DNA of 64,000 nt from Ceriagrion tenellum (lineage: Eukaryota; Arthropoda; Insecta; Odonata; Coenagrionidae): NCBI GenBank assembly GCA_963169105.1, contig OY720632.1:7750001-7814000 (forward strand), in the 5' to 3' direction. The notes under the pieces are model-generated. The model did no database searches. It saw nothing but the letters and a program-made list of their open reading frames with translations, and was not told the DNA's origin. Below are positions 11,850-24,949 of the stretch, piece by piece (position 1 is the first letter of the stretch; each line of letters begins with the position of its first letter). A program made the translations under genes and the position numbers.

Positions 11850-12620
11850 CGAGGCGTGTTTTTTTAGTAAGTACCGTTTTGAAATAAAAACAAAACTAGC
11901 ATACGTTTTCGAACAATTTTATTTTAACATGAGAACATGTACCTTAATCTACTTTTCCACATAATTTCCTATAATATTAAGGCACTCAGCGCATCGTAGA
12001 ACCAGCTTTTGAATCCCATTCTCATAGAAGTCTGCCGACTGATTTGACAACCAATGTAACACGGTCGTTTTGACCTCATCATCGTCGTCGTTGCGCTGAC
12101 CACCCAGATGCATCTTCAAATGAAATAACAGGTTGTAGTCACTGGGCGCTAGATCGGGACTATACGGAGGGTGATCAAGTTGTTTCCGGCCAAATGACCC
12201 GATGAGATCTTGAGTTTGATCAGCCGTGTGTGGACGGGTATTGTCTTGGAGAAAACCTTACTCACCCTTCCACGCCTTTTGTTTTGGATTCTCTAAAAGT
12301 TCTAACCCATTTTCGTACCATTCCATCGCTCATAATATTTTTTCCATAAACTTCACTTATCTGACGATGGATTTCAGCCTCTATCATGCCTTTATCTCCA
12401 AGAAAACGAATCGCTGCGCGTATCTCACAGTCGGTGGAATTTTCAACCGGCGGAGGCATTTCAAATACTCACAAAAAACGTACACACGGTCAAATGTTTC
12501 CGTAATGGCGTCTGTTGCTTCCCAACAGATGTAGGTACACAGCACGCATGCACAAAATGCTGACCGCAGCACTTAAGTGGCGGAATTTCAAAACGGTACT
12601 TACTTTAAAAACACGCCTCG
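11850..12620 (-). mobile_element. mariner deletion derivative, copy 2 (best preserved)
   Basis: A 771-bp element with both inverted ends intact (CGAGGCGTGTTTTTTTAGTA… and its complement), flanked by TA on each side as expected for mariner. On the minus strand 12459-12262 reads as 65 residues: an N-terminal DNA-binding domain with EIRAAIRFLGDKGM and EIHRQISEVYGKNIMSDG, ending WVRTFRESKTKG. The frame is lost at the internal deletion junction. The rest encodes the ARPHT, HPPYSP-type and QWLSNQ segments in other frames. The N-terminal frame is intact for 65 codons, but the protein has no complete catalytic triad. Confidence 0.9.
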
Positions 12621-15600
12621 TATATTGCGCAACCCTTCGAAAACGGGTCATAAGAGAACAAAAACGATGCGCCAACCAACAGTTCTAAACGATGAATGAT
12701 CAATGAAATTATTCTAGAATTTCCAACGTTCACTCAACTCGGAAATAATACATAAAAACATGAGAGTGACGTTAAAAATTTGGATATAAGTAATCCCCCT
12801 ATGTATGTTCATACCGTCTAGATTGAGAGTCTTTGCGAAGGAACAGAGCAGCGAAAACACAATCCGACTTGATCATGTACCGAAAAGTTCTTGAATGAAA
12901 ATTTCTCGGATTTCACTAATCGTAATGTTGTTGAAAACTTTCAAATATTTTGAAGGTAGACCCAGATTAATTTATTTTCATTAAGACCTTAAATTTTTCA
13001 AAAACGATTTTTTAAGTATCATATTAAATATATCATCGTCGAGGTAGGGCGACGCTCTGATCTCAAGCAAAAAAGATCTCCATTTTCCCAGCGAACGCAC
13101 TTCGATCCGGAAAATACAGATATGCATATAAATTTGATATCACATGCTATCCATTGACCAAGACCATTGAGCAAATTCTGAGACCCCAAGGGACAATCGT
13201 CGGTTGAATTGAGGTGGAATGAACCGTATACACAAAAGGTATTCACTCCGGGGATGGCGTTAAACATAGGCTATTCCTGTGTTCCTAGGATTGTATAAGC
13301 TCAAATAACCCTCGACTTCTCTTAAATCACCTTCCAACGAGCTTGGGAGTGAGAATACTATATGAGTTGCCGCCGGGAAATTTATTTCGTCAGACGGGAA
13401 TTGTGCACGCAGTTTGAATCCCACCGTGAGCACACCGCAGCTGAGAGAAAAAATGAAAGAGGAAGGGATGGTCAGGAAGGAATGAGTTTAAAGGCGAAGG
13501 GAAACGCAAGGATCGATCAATTTCCAGCGATATGAGATGCAGCAAAAAGAGAATACCCAACAAACAGGTGGTCGTTCCAAGAGAACGCAATTCCACATCT
13601 CTGATCTCTTCGACAATTTAAAAAAAATTAGTCTTCAGCGGAGGAACGAATGACATACCAAATTTTGGAACAGACCAAATCTAATCACCACTTCCTATTG
13701 CTCGCACATAGTGCACAAGAAGCAAAATAGTATTATGCATATATTTAGACTGTGGAACGGCGTTTGTGTTAATAAACATAATGTTCTTTCTACATATTAT
13801 GTAAAATGAAGGCTTTTATTACATTTAAAGGTGTAAATAATGACATTCTAAGCCATACAAATCATCTATTTCTCAGGAAAAATGTCGTACCAGCCAGCAA
13901 GGGCACAAATACGCAAAATATTTAACACAGCCGACACCCTCATTGCCTATGACTCACTTTGTATTCCAGATCAATATAAACTTTAAATACAATGCAAATA
14001 CTGATAAAAAATTAAATAGCTTATAACATGAATCATAAATTTACCAGAGAGATGACACTTTTGTAAATTGAAGTGTTAAAGAAGTAATCCAAAATTAACC
14101 TTTATAGTTCCCAGAGTGTCAAAACGAAAACTTATTCTTCAACCTTGTACCCGAAGCTGGAAAAATTTTGTCAAAAAATAACTCCCTCTTCTCTGCACAG
14201 TAAAAAAGCAATCGCGACTTTTTTAAAATCTGATGCTCAATGTCATGAGTAAATACGCCCTCTCAACCACAGCTCCTCCTGATATTTCTGATCAGCTTGA
14301 TATTTTTGTGTTTTATAATCAACGTAGTTTCTCTGACATTATCTTTTGTCTCTTCTATAGGATACGGTAAATGTGAGCCGAACAGTCTATGATAATTAGA
14401 GATAATAGTTCTTTTTAAAAATGGCTATATTCCTTTTATTTATTGTCCTTTCCTTTTTCTACTTAGGTGACTTAATTAGCAAAGATTTGCTTATTATAAA
14501 TCTTAATTTTTTATATTTTTTTGCCTCTCCGATGCAAAGACAAGAGAAATGAGTGGCGACTCATCGACTGAGTTTACGCATAAAAATCATTCGCATTGAC
14601 AGTTAATTCCAGCGATCAATTATTTGAAACTTATTGCTACGGCAATATCCCAAATTCCTTCTCGTAAAATATGCAGTAAAGCTCCCCAAAATCAACAAAA
14701 TCAAAGAGAAAATGGTTCATCCACTGTTCAACGATCTGAACACAAGAGAAAAATTTGTACAAACATAGTTTTGCTAAACGATATCGGAATAGTAATTCCA
14801 CATCTACAGGTTTTTTTAAGGCGGCCAATGGAAATCAAGACTTGAAATTGTTAGGCATTCCCAAGAAATTTCCAAAGCAGAGTCAATGAGAAGATGTAAA
14901 ATAAGTAACCTTACATTCATGTTATAAGTAAATCAAACGTATTAAACAGGGAGGTTTATTTGACTTGCTCTCATTTCATTCTTATTTTGAAATGGTTCAG
15001 AATTTTCAGAATTATTTCAGCAAAGGAAACTTCAAGGTGTGATAAAATATGATGAATTCTCATTTGCACTATAAAATACCCGCTGTTTGATTTCCCCCAG
15101 AATATAACACAAAAATTTCATTGTCCTTGAGAATCGACAGGGAAGCTTTACAAAGCTATTTTCTCCATTCCTTAATGAAGGAAAAACTTCTACCGCATCC
15201 TTGAAACTAATAGATGTTTATTTTTAGTGACAGAGCTCCTAAAGCTTTATCAAATAATAAATGGCCATTATGGGACGCATAAAATGCTTTCAAATTAGTC
15301 ATTAGCAGTTTCTCGACTGTAAAGGAACTTACAAAAAGTGCTACGACGATTAGGTTGCCAAAAAATCGACGGCACTTTCTTTCCAAAACACATTTTGAAA
15401 CATCAATAGCTTCACACCCAGCAACATATTGATCTAAAGCCTGAAAAAATGCTTTAACTACAAAAAGTTAAAAGCTAATGCATATGCTTAAATGGTTTGG
15501 CGTTCCCTTTCGCCGGTGGAATTGGTGAGTAATAATTCCCTACTCAAAATATAATAATCCTCTACGCGGGAGAAATAGTTCTGCTAGCCGGAGGCCAAAA

Positions 15601-17112
15601 GGGCGTGATATTAATCATGCTAAGTGACGTGGGTACATACCAATGGACCTTCCGCACAAGAATTTTGTTCGATCGGGAAGGTTTTCTTTTCGCTTCAGGG
15701 GTACACAGCACTCTGGCCCAGGCAGAAGATTGAGGTGTTATATCTTGGCCCCCCAAACCATAATCGTAGAAAGCGAGAAAACCTGCCGTGGATATAACGG
15801 CGGAGAGCTCCGTGAGCAGAATGCTTCGCTACGCAATTTATGATCCCACCACTGAAACCACTGGCACTCGCGGAGATGGTGGGTTAGCGGCGCGAGGAAC
15901 TTCTTCTAGCAGATTGCCCGAGTCACCAATAATGCATTATTACTCGAAAATCCACCAAAATGGCGAAGAAAATCCATAACATTCAGCCCTTACGTGGGAT
16001 ATCGGAATAAATAATGCTGATTGCATTATTAACGACATATTCTGTGTTAACAACAGATAGAAATACTATAAAATTTTCTTTACCGGAGAGAAATTCCTCC
16101 TTAGACGCGATAGACTGCCTCCTTCCCATATAAAATCACTCTCGTTGAATGAGAGTAATTTCTGCATTGTAGAATTTGAGATCATGGTCGTGTTTCCCTC
16201 GCAGAATACATTAGTTTTCTTTACCCTTTTTTTATTTTTTTATATTACTATTTTAAATTTATCTTGCTCTTGAGGAATGATCCACGTAAAATATGACAGT
16301 TGACGAATGTATTTATTTTCCAATACGTGTAGCATAACGAATTTGGGAAACTCGGTACCAAATTTTGCTGTGCATTATAAAATTTCCTCGTGCTGTATTT
16401 TGATACAAGGGAGTAGAATTTTATTTTTAACCCTATTCGCCCATATTAACTGGCTTTAGCTTATTACTGAATTATATATGTACGAATATGAACCTTACAC
16501 AATTCTTTAGTTTGAACACCAATTATTGTTCCCGAAATGACAAATAAATGGGTTTATGTTACAAACTGTCTCCAAAACCATAAACAATTCCGAAGTCGGC
16601 CACATAACAGTCGAAATGTGCACTCACTGCTCGATCCGTTATCTATTGCCCTGGTCTAATTAAAAATATATTAGAAAGCAAAATTAACCCAGAGGGAGTA
16701 AAAGAGAAAGGAAAGGTGAGATGCAATCGCAATCCGCAAGTTTCCCGCTTACGCTCTGCTTCAGAGAGATGGAGAGGAAAATATAAAGCTGTGAGTCTAT
16801 GATTTAAACCCCAGTCAACATCAACAGTTTTCCTTGGAAAGAAGTCACGCATATGGAGGCTGTAAGAGGAGTTGATACTTCCGTTTAAAGGGATAGGGAA
16901 AACCCGTTCCCTTTGTGTCACGAGAAGGGGTGGGGGGAAGGAAACTAACGTATGCAGCGACACGTAGGTGATGACTAGGAGAACTACTTTCGCTGACAAT
17001 TTTCGTCATTTTTACCTCCATTAATTGAAGTTGGTGTCTGGTGGCTGAAGCAAGTACGACTATCAACGACAACCTTTGAATCATGACGCTACTTTCCCTA
17101 ATGTTGCAAATT
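12621..17112. other. long noncoding stretch
   Basis: About 4.5 kb without a recognisable gene, transposon end or structured repeat. 15540-15960 is more GC-rich and of high complexity, and overlapping frames there (15562-15979) have no domain. 16640-17000 is skewed and opens a minus-strand frame that starts at TTG, not ATG. Confidence 0.35.
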
Positions 17113-17132
17113 CCAGCGTGTATACACGCTGG
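17113..17132. repeat. perfect 20-bp palindrome
   Basis: CCAGCGTGTATACACGCTGG is self-complementary with no loop. It lies 25 bp before the L1/Tx1-like fragment. Confidence 0.9.
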
Positions 17133-17156
17133 TATTACCACGCAGGAATATACTTA

Positions 17157-18149
17157 GATGAAAAAAATATCTAAAATCTTACAAATCAAGGGGGAAGTGG
17201 AGACGTCAGACACTAGCTGTACCACTACAGATGAAATTAAAATTCTAGGATACATATGGAAAAGTAACAGCCAAGAGATCGTAGAAAAAAACTGGAAAAT
17301 AGTACAAAACAAAGGCCTATGGATCGTAACAAAATACGCCCGCCCTGCCATTCCTCTCATAACCCGAGCAAAAATTATCAACCAACTTTTCTACCCCCAC
17401 ATATGGTTATTGGCACACGTATGGCCGTTTCCAGGAAAAACCAATGCAAAAATAATAAAAGAAACCAATAATATGCTTTGAAACGGTTATTTATAACGGT
17501 AAATTATACGAACCACCAACGCAAGGTGGTCTAAATTTGACCGATTGCGAATTGGAGGCCAATATTCTCTTTGCGAAGCAGAACCTCCTTAACCTCAGTA
17601 GTGACCGGGAATGGCGCAAGACCCTGCTTAAAGCTGCATGACACGACGCTCCACACAACACGGGATTCCCGAAAGAAATACGCAAAACACAAGAAATAAC
17701 CCAACGCCTCCTAGAATGAGAAAAGATTCAAACTATGAGGTTATACCAAAGGGCAATGAAGGCCGGAGGTAGGGGAGGGAATCACATCCTGAATAAATTC
17801 TTGGAAAAATTGGGCCGCCAGTACGGGGACAACATTTCAAAAGAATGCCGTTTTTTAAATAATCCCGGAACTGCTTCCCACGAGAGAACTCAAAACAAAA
17901 ATGGGCCAACTTGACAATCCTTATTGCGGATTATGTGGTCAAGTTGACACGGTCGCCCACTACGAGATAGGGTGCGACGAAAAGATCAAAGAATGGGAAA
18001 CGTTAAAAAAGATATACAAAAAACTGGACACATTCTGTGTAGGGACGATTGAGAGCGCTGACCTTCTGAAATTGAACTTTAAACTCTTCCCCAATTTTAA
18101 AAACAGGGTACTAACCTCCCTGATGGAAAAATTTGTGAACTGCAGATAA
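17157..18149 (+). pseudogene. L1/Tx1-like non-LTR retrotransposon, RT C-terminal part
   Basis: 5'-truncated RT thumb and C-terminus in three frames. 17157-17480 reads EIKILGYIWKSN, then RAKIINQLFYPHIWLLAHVWP, the 'R…I…L.P…Y…V.P.P' segment typical of L1/Tx1-like thumbs. After a TGA and a frameshift come EPPTQGGLNLTDCELEAN and ILFAKQNLL (the 'P…GGL.L.D…A' segment). 17901-18149 reads PYCGLCGQVDTVAHYEIGC, a C-x2-C-x8-H-x4-C zinc-knuckle-like motif that ends many such ORF2 proteins. It stops at 18147-18149. A tRNA-like SINE begins about 195 bp downstream. At least one in-frame stop, probably two, and two frameshifts make it inactive. Confidence 0.75.
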
Positions 18150-18334
18150 AGACAAATAAATTCAAAATATGAAATGCATAACCACGCCAAAATATGGTTG
18201 ACAAGTGCACTGGAGACACTGAAAGATTGGTTACTTGAAACCCTATCGAATATATAGAGGGGAAACTATGACAAATGTATACTTATAAAAAACTGTGAAC
18301 TTGATGTAAACCAATACTTAATCGAAAATTAATG

Positions 18335-18620
18335 TACTGATATGTAGCTTAACTGGCTAACGCACTCGGATGGAAATCCAGGGATCCGGGTTCGAATCCC
18401 GGTCAAGATGTATGATTTTCTCTCTGTGGAATTTCGCACAGTTCACACATTTACCCATGTGCCTGGTTTTTTCACTCCCACTTGTATGCGGAGCATATCT
18501 GTTCCTGCCAAACCACGCATGTCCTGGGAGCGCTTGTTAAGTTTAGGATCATGGATCATACATTTTTCCGCGAAATGGGAAAGCGGATGCGGTCGAGTAC
18601 GATTGACGTCGGAATAGTTA
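18335..18620 (+). mobile_element. tRNA-derived SINE (SINE-1)
   Basis: The head looks like a tRNA: A box TAGCTTAACTGG (18345-18356) and B box GGTTCGAATCC (18389-18399), 44 bp apart as in a real tRNA, with the T-arm-like GGGATCCGGGTTCGAATCCCGG. There is no matching acceptor stem, so it is not a functional tRNA gene. The following body (TGATTTTCTCTCTGTGGAA) recurs as an inverted pair at 37.74-37.83 kb, which supports a dispersed SINE family. The 3' end is not certain. Confidence 0.65.
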
Positions 18621-21600
18621 ACGAACGATTATATTCACATTGAATCTCATTGAGCGTGCAATCCACTTTTGCTTATTGAGTATCTTTCTGGTACCAATAT
18701 CAATCAAACAGCACGAAAATCCCTCGATTTTCAACCACAATATCTAACGTGAAGGTAGTCGAGTATCGCGGTCAGCAACCTCGTACAAAAAACGATCGCC
18801 CTTCCCTTTATTACCCTGGAACGGAGGACCCCACTCCGGAATACTTATTCAATGTGCGCGTTCAAGTCTCTCTTGTGACTATCGGGCAATCAATCTTGAA
18901 GAGGGAATAAAGGAAGACGAAGGAGACGGTCAAGCGTAAATATTCCTTTTTCTTTTAGCAGCTCAATAAAATTCACGAGTACCTTTCCTACCGTTTAAAA
19001 GTTGAATAATGCAACTTTGTTTTGTACAACATCAGGCGGCGTAGTTATTCGTGGGGTATATTTATCGTTAAGGAAAGAAAGGGATCACATATTCAAATCT
19101 GGATCAAGCCTCTCAGGACACCTATGATTCTATCCGGATAATCCCCTGGCTATCAGAGCTTCGGGTATCTTAGAAGGTGGGCCCAAATGGTTTCCTAACC
19201 TCCGTCTACCAGCTCTGCTCGCCTTTATAGTCCTTAAAAGTTGTCAGTAAGCAGGATTTGTTGACAAAAAGTGAAGGCTACCTAAAACAATCAAGTCACA
19301 ATTCTAGATGATCACCGAAGGAGGAAAAAAATGGGCATTTCGTCCGCTAATTCCTTTAGGACAATTTTTTTGGCAAATGTCTTTATTTCAGTTCCGTTCG
19401 TTATCCCAAAGATGAATGAGCGGTTAATTTCTCATCAAAAATTTTTTAATTAATTTTTTAAATTTAATTTTTAAAAATTTAATAACGCCCCCTTAATTAG
19501 CCGAATAATAACACTTATACACTCTACCTCGAGCGTTTTATCCGATCATGGAAGTGCCATAACTAATGCACGAATCCACCGATTAGCCTTTGGACACCTG
19601 CCTATGATACAAATGATCCAACGAAGGAGGTTTTAAAGTTCGTAAGCATGCTTTGATTACAACATTTGGCACATTATTAAACGCTTACTGCTGGCTAAAA
19701 CTAAATAAAAACCTAAACTGAGAGAAGAATTCAATTCACAGAAGGCCCATTCGGAGTAGAAAATTCTATTAAATACAAAACAAAATATCAACCCTAAAAA
19801 ATATCGCCCATATAAACTTAAAAAAATCAGAGAAACAACTTTTCCTTCGCTTTTACAAAACCACCAACTTCTTTCCAGAAATATTTTTTTAAATCTATCA
19901 AAACCATCTTCTGCGAGCCGGAAATTGGATGCAAACTTTTAGTAATGTGTGAAATTTGATTCAAAATAACAGTGAAGTCGATTAATTTCAAGCCATGACT
20001 CGACAATTTGTAACACTATCGTACTTCCATTCATTGCAGCATCCAAATTCCTAGTATTTACCGTGCAGCATGCTCCTTCAGTGATAATAATCAATAGTCA
20101 TATGCTGCACTCTATGCGGTGAAGGTCACGTTGATAAAAATCGACGATTACTGGTGAATGTTGATGACAATCTACATTCATCTTGTAAGACTTTGTGATA
20201 TGAGGCGAGTGGCGTAAGTTGATAAATTATATGCTCTTAGTCGTGGATTATGCAAACAGTGGGAATTGAGAAACTCTAACGACGAAACTTCAATTGAAAT
20301 TATTCCGGTCACAAAATGATAAATGTTTTGGGGCAGACCAGGAAGTAATCCTCTTTCTTCGCCTCATTTTCTTGCATTATTTCCTCAAGATTGATTGTTC
20401 TTACTAGCTAAATTCAATTTTCTCGCTCTCTCTCTCTATCAGTCTGATCACAGTAAAATGCTCTCATCTCAGCTCTGATCATCGTATGTACTCATTATTT
20501 ATTTGCATAATAATTCAAAACGCTCGACACATTTACAACAATGGAAACCTCCCCTTACTTCTCTCCACCCCCTCCCCCAACGCGAGATGGATCTCAAAAG
20601 GGGTGGGAGGTGCAATGGAATGGGGCGGGCCCAATAGAAACCGGTCCGCCCATTAATTCCCTTCGAATCGCGGCACTGCAGGATCGAGCGAGGAATTTTC
20701 GACGAATAATTAATTTCTCTCTAATCTCGCCTCGTCGATAATACCATTGAAATCACGGCGACACAATTGAACCGAACTACTATTGGTGCCTCTCGTTTGC
20801 TTAATTAGCAGCTTATTAAAGTGCAATCAGGTAAAGGACGCCGATTTTGTCAATTGCACTGCCTTTTGACGTAATAAGTCTTAATCCGTGCAATTTTGGA
20901 AGAGGTCTGAAAAGAATATGAAGAGATGGGATATATATTGTCATATTTCGGTTAACGAATTACTATTTTTAATACAGCAACACCGCACTCCAATCAACAG
21001 CAGGTATGCAAGCAAAAATACGTAGTAAAAACTACTAACAGTTTAATATTTTCCAAGAGATTCCTGAAACAGGACCATGTACTACGCTTCCTTTTATAGT
21101 AGACTGAACTCCGCTTACTTTTACAGCATGTACATGACTCCCTCTAACTTCAAGAATAATACACAAGAAAGGAAAAGGTATAACACAAGAAAAGAAAATA
21201 TACAGTCCCAAGAAGGAGCACAAAACTCTGAATAAAATATCTCTTGATAATTCATGCTTAAAATTCCAATCATTTTCAAAAACTTTCCTCCTTTCAAAAC
21301 TTTTAGGATCCTAAGATAATTCTCGGGAATCCTCTGTAAATTAACCGCGATCACAATATTATGACCTCTTTACACGATTTCTCAACCAGCTGATAACGAT
21401 TCGAAGATTTATCCGACAATTACAAATTCTAATTTTATTGATATTTGCATGATTTAAGCAGTTTGGAAAACTTAATAAATGTGAGCAAATCACCAGAGAA
21501 AAATGGTTTTTAGTACTGCAGGGTGAAGAAGATTCCAAATGGCTACTCAATTTTCACGGCCTAGAAACATGACCATGCAGATGCTTGCGTAATAATGAGA

Positions 21601-22005
21601 TGCAAAAGTGATACCTGGCGTTTGGATGAGCGCTTGTGAGAGGAACGCGAGATATGGAGAGCAAAAACCAACAACTCAGGTTAAATTATCAGAATACTTA
21701 CAACGAATGACATAAAGAGACGAACATAACAGAACGAGACTTATTACGAACAACGGTCCAGCCTCAATATTTTTCGGCCCTCATTTAGAAGCAATGGCGA
21801 TCTGGGTTTTCGTGCACGGATGAGTCCCGCATGACTGTTATCCTTGGTCACTAAAACAAGGAAAGAATGGCGCCTGCATTAAAACTATAAGCTGCATACA
21901 TCTTAGCACACGCAATGCGTTGTCTACGGAGTTATTATATCATAGAATACATGCATGCATACCAAAAACGCCGTTCCCTTCCAGGGTAGGAAGAGTCACT
22001 AAGTT
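18621..22005. other. long noncoding stretch
   Basis: No gene recognised. 19440-19490 is a simple AT tract rich in AAATTT/TTTAAA. 20690-20890 contains several homeodomain-type cores (TTAATTAG, TTAATTT) in otherwise complex sequence and could be conserved noncoding DNA. Confidence 0.35.
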
Positions 22006-22009
22006 TCAC

Positions 22010-22345
22010 CCATACCCATAAATACATATTTTTTCACCCATAAATACATATTTGTGCACCTAGCTCTGCTTCAATAATTTCCTCCATACTGACCTAGCCT
22101 TGCAAACCTCTTTTGCCTCATTTACCCCCATACACTGCTTCATACAAGCCCTCCTGTTTTTAAGACTCCTAATATTCCTCCTCCTAAGAATTTCCTCAAC
22201 CACATTCAACCACAACTTTCTCGGCCTACCTCTCCCTCTCGCACCATTCATTTCACTATTGTATATCTGTTTTGTTATTCGACTCTTATCCATTCTCTCA
22301 ACATGGTCAAACCAACGGAGCACACTCCTTTCAAATATGGTCATT
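22010..22345 (-). pseudogene. non-LTR retrotransposon RT C-terminus with 3' tail
   Basis: Minus-strand 22345-22060 is open for 94 codons and reads FERSVLRWFDHVERMDKSR, then GARGRGRPRKLWLNVVEEIL, then a final WRKLL. This is the standard C-terminal region of endonuclease-RT LINEs ('LRW-GH-RM … GRGRPR--W-D-V … WR'). Its 3' flank (22010-22055) holds two tandem units of ACCCATAAATACATATTT, a typical LINE tail repeat. The copy is 5'-truncated at about 22360 and lacks the palm. Unusually, the remaining frame has no stop. Confidence 0.8.
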
Positions 22346-24015
22346 ACTGGAGCATCATAGAATTGTGCGTACTAATCCACTGCTTCACGGAAAACAAGTC
22401 AAATATAATCTCCGTGCGCTAGATTTACCTAGTAAAAGATAAATAAGAGAAGTGTGACAACCCACGTTATCACACTTCTCTTATTTGTTAACATTAATTC
22501 TACTCCATAACTAGAACCGTAATACTGTGCAAACTTTGCCAAAGAATCAAAAACAGGCAAGTCATGGACTTATAGTATTCATAGTATAGTTCATAGTATT
22601 AAAATTATTTGACCGTAAATGTTCTAATGAGTGTACGCTGAAGGCAGTCATCCAAGAGATAAGTGGAGTTAAGAATTAATAATTGACACTTTTTATACTA
22701 TGATACAGGGGTGGAGGACGCCTCGGTATCATTCGTTGAGTTAACCAAGACAGTCGACACCAGTTCTAAGTTCTGTCTGCTGTAAAATCCATTAAGTATC
22801 ACTCTATTTAATAATGACACATATGTATCTAAAAAAGATATGAGATCCCTTTTTTACATTAACTACGGGTGCTTAGGCATATGTACACGGAAAATTGCCC
22901 GGCATGTAAATAAAAAATAATTATTAATCGCACAATGTAGCTCAACGTTAATACGCGAAGCATGTAAGGCAGCACGTATCCCTGTAAAGTGATCTTTATT
23001 TTATCAAAAATATTTGTCAATTCGGACAATTTCACAAGGAAATTTGATTAAAAGGACCCTTTTTCTTTGCATCAATGAATAAAACCTATTGCATCATTTT
23101 AGAAATATGTAGCGATGCCAGAGATAAAACTAATCCAACAATGAAAAACTCCAAGCCTATAGTGTTTGCGGTCCTTCGGCATACTTTGGGAAGCAGATGA
23201 AGGTATTTGATCGCAAAAATGGTCAAATGTAACCTATGCACATAAAATGAAGGCCATATACGAACAAGCAACGTATAGGAGGCAAGATTAGAAGGTTTCA
23301 TCTCCATTATCTGCTTCCAGTGGATGCGTTAGATGAGTACGAAACTCCAAAGAATAAAAATCATTACCAAATTCTTTGACTTCGCGCCAATTTTTAGTCA
23401 GTTATCGAGACATACTCCTTCCCTGTGGATTTTTCTAAGATAAAGAAGAACAAACTCTTGAAAACTGCCGGACATACATTGTAACGAGCAATTCATTTTA
23501 AGCGCGTCCTACGCGCAAAAGTCCGCGGAGATACAAACAAAACCAAACTTTAAGCCCATTCCGCCCTTACATCCTCTAGTGGGCCACTTCGTAAAGATGA
23601 TACCGTGGCTAGTCCTGATACCCTCAAGTTTGGCGTTGGATAGGCTTGCCGATTAAAATATGAAAATAAAAATGTATGGAGCAACTATCACATACAATTA
23701 TCATAGTAATAATGATTATGCAGCTGACGGATAAAACGACCAGAAACCATAAATGCGTAAAAAAAGGAAAAATAGATGCGATTCAACAGCAAAAAGAGAC
23801 ATAAGTGATTAACTGTAGAAAATGATTGGCGAATGTTGGAGAGTAGGGAGGCGTAGGAAAATATGAACAGCGAGAACGAGCGAGAAATCAAGAGAAACGC
23901 CTGAAGCTTCTTGCGAGCAGTCGTGCCAAACATGAATCGGCCTGGGTTCAAGGCCATAGGAGAATAGATTAAGACTTCAGCTTCAGTTTTATAAAAGAGA
24001 CATGGTCCCCACCTC
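22346..24015. other. noncoding stretch
   Basis: No gene recognised. Contains one perfect hairpin (22441-22486). Confidence 0.4.
22441..22486. repeat. perfect 17-bp hairpin
   Basis: AAATAAGAGAAGTGTGA pairs exactly with TCACACTTCTCTTATTT across a 12-base loop. There is no T-run and no gene next to it, so no terminator reading is justified. Confidence 0.9.
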
Positions 24016-24567
24016 TTAAGATAGTTTGAGCGAGATATCGTTTTACCTAGAAATCAAAGAATTTGGTCTCACATTAAAGAAAACCCCTCTAATGACACCA
24101 AAACTTCAACCCCTTACTACATTACTTTCGGAGATATTTTCCAAAAAATACCAGCCCTCTTACATGGGGAATGGTATGTGTATGCACTCCAGAGAGACAT
24201 TATTTAAAAAGTTAGGTATATTCCTACACTTAGATGTCTTTAAAAAGCTAACAGCGTGTAGTTTGTATGTTTTCTCAACTAAACTTGCGAATTGATCATA
24301 TTGTCACCACAGTAGGTTCTTGCGTATCACAAAAAAACCTTCCGTTTTTATGGAGTTTCAAACACACCGCACGAAAAAAATGAGCCAAGTTAAGGACTTA
24401 ATTAGATATTTTCAATTAATTACTTACAATTTCTGTCATATAAAACTATTGCACCATCAAAAATGCAATATTTAATTCATGTGTCCTACGGCTGGTGAAA
24501 TAAAAGCGTATAGTTCGAATATGGCCTCTATTATGACTATGGAACTATCTCGCTCGGACTACCTTAA
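24016..24567 (+). mobile_element. MITE-A copy 4
   Basis: Complete copy. The left border is TTAA-GATAGTTTGAGCGAGATA and the right border TATCTCGCTCGGACTACC-TTAA, so TTAA is seen on both sides. This is the best case for a TTAA (or TA) target site. The interior matches the other copies. Confidence 0.85.
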
Positions 24568-24604
24568 TAAATACTTCAGTATTACCTTCGAGGCTGTAGA
24601 CTGC

Positions 24605-24880
24605 ATTTCAGTAAGGAGTCAATATGGTGAGAAGGGAGTGGAGAAGAGGAGGGGAGGGGAGAGGGAGAGGTATGAGTGGAAATGGAGATGTGAAAGTGGA
24701 CGAGTAAGTGAGAAGTTGAAACCACGGGTGGGTAGGAGGAAGAATGGGGGTGGTTGGGAATGGGGGAAGGGGTGTCTTGTCTGCGTGGGGGTGGCGCAAG
24801 ATTGAAAGCGAAGGGAAATGGAGATAGAGGAGAGCGGAGCTGCTGTAAGTGAATGGGATTATTGGACATGGGGGCAAGTA
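24605..24880. repeat. purine-rich (G/A) low-complexity tract
   Basis: Plus strand dominated by G and A, with repeated GGGAGG/GGAGAGG words. The depletion of stops on the minus strand creates long meaningless open frames. Confidence 0.8.
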
Positions 24881-24949
24881 AAATGAAGCATGCCAACGTT
24901 ACTCTACCGTACTAGAATGGAGAGGATATGATATTATGGAGGCGACGGA

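Noticed and set aside
12384..12572. Open frames in mariner copies (minus here, plus at 38433-38618)
   Set aside because: Same shadow peptide in two mariner copies; it is the wrong phase over the DNA-binding region and lacks known motifs.
18345..18410. Functional tRNA gene
   Set aside because: A and B boxes are good, but there is no matching acceptor stem and the body is repeated elsewhere, so a SINE is the better reading.
22441..22486. Rho-independent-type terminator
   Set aside because: Eukaryotic context, no gene upstream, no T-run after the stem.
24582..24896. Pro/Ser/His-rich proteins on the minus strand
   Set aside because: Artefact of the GA-rich low-complexity tract.
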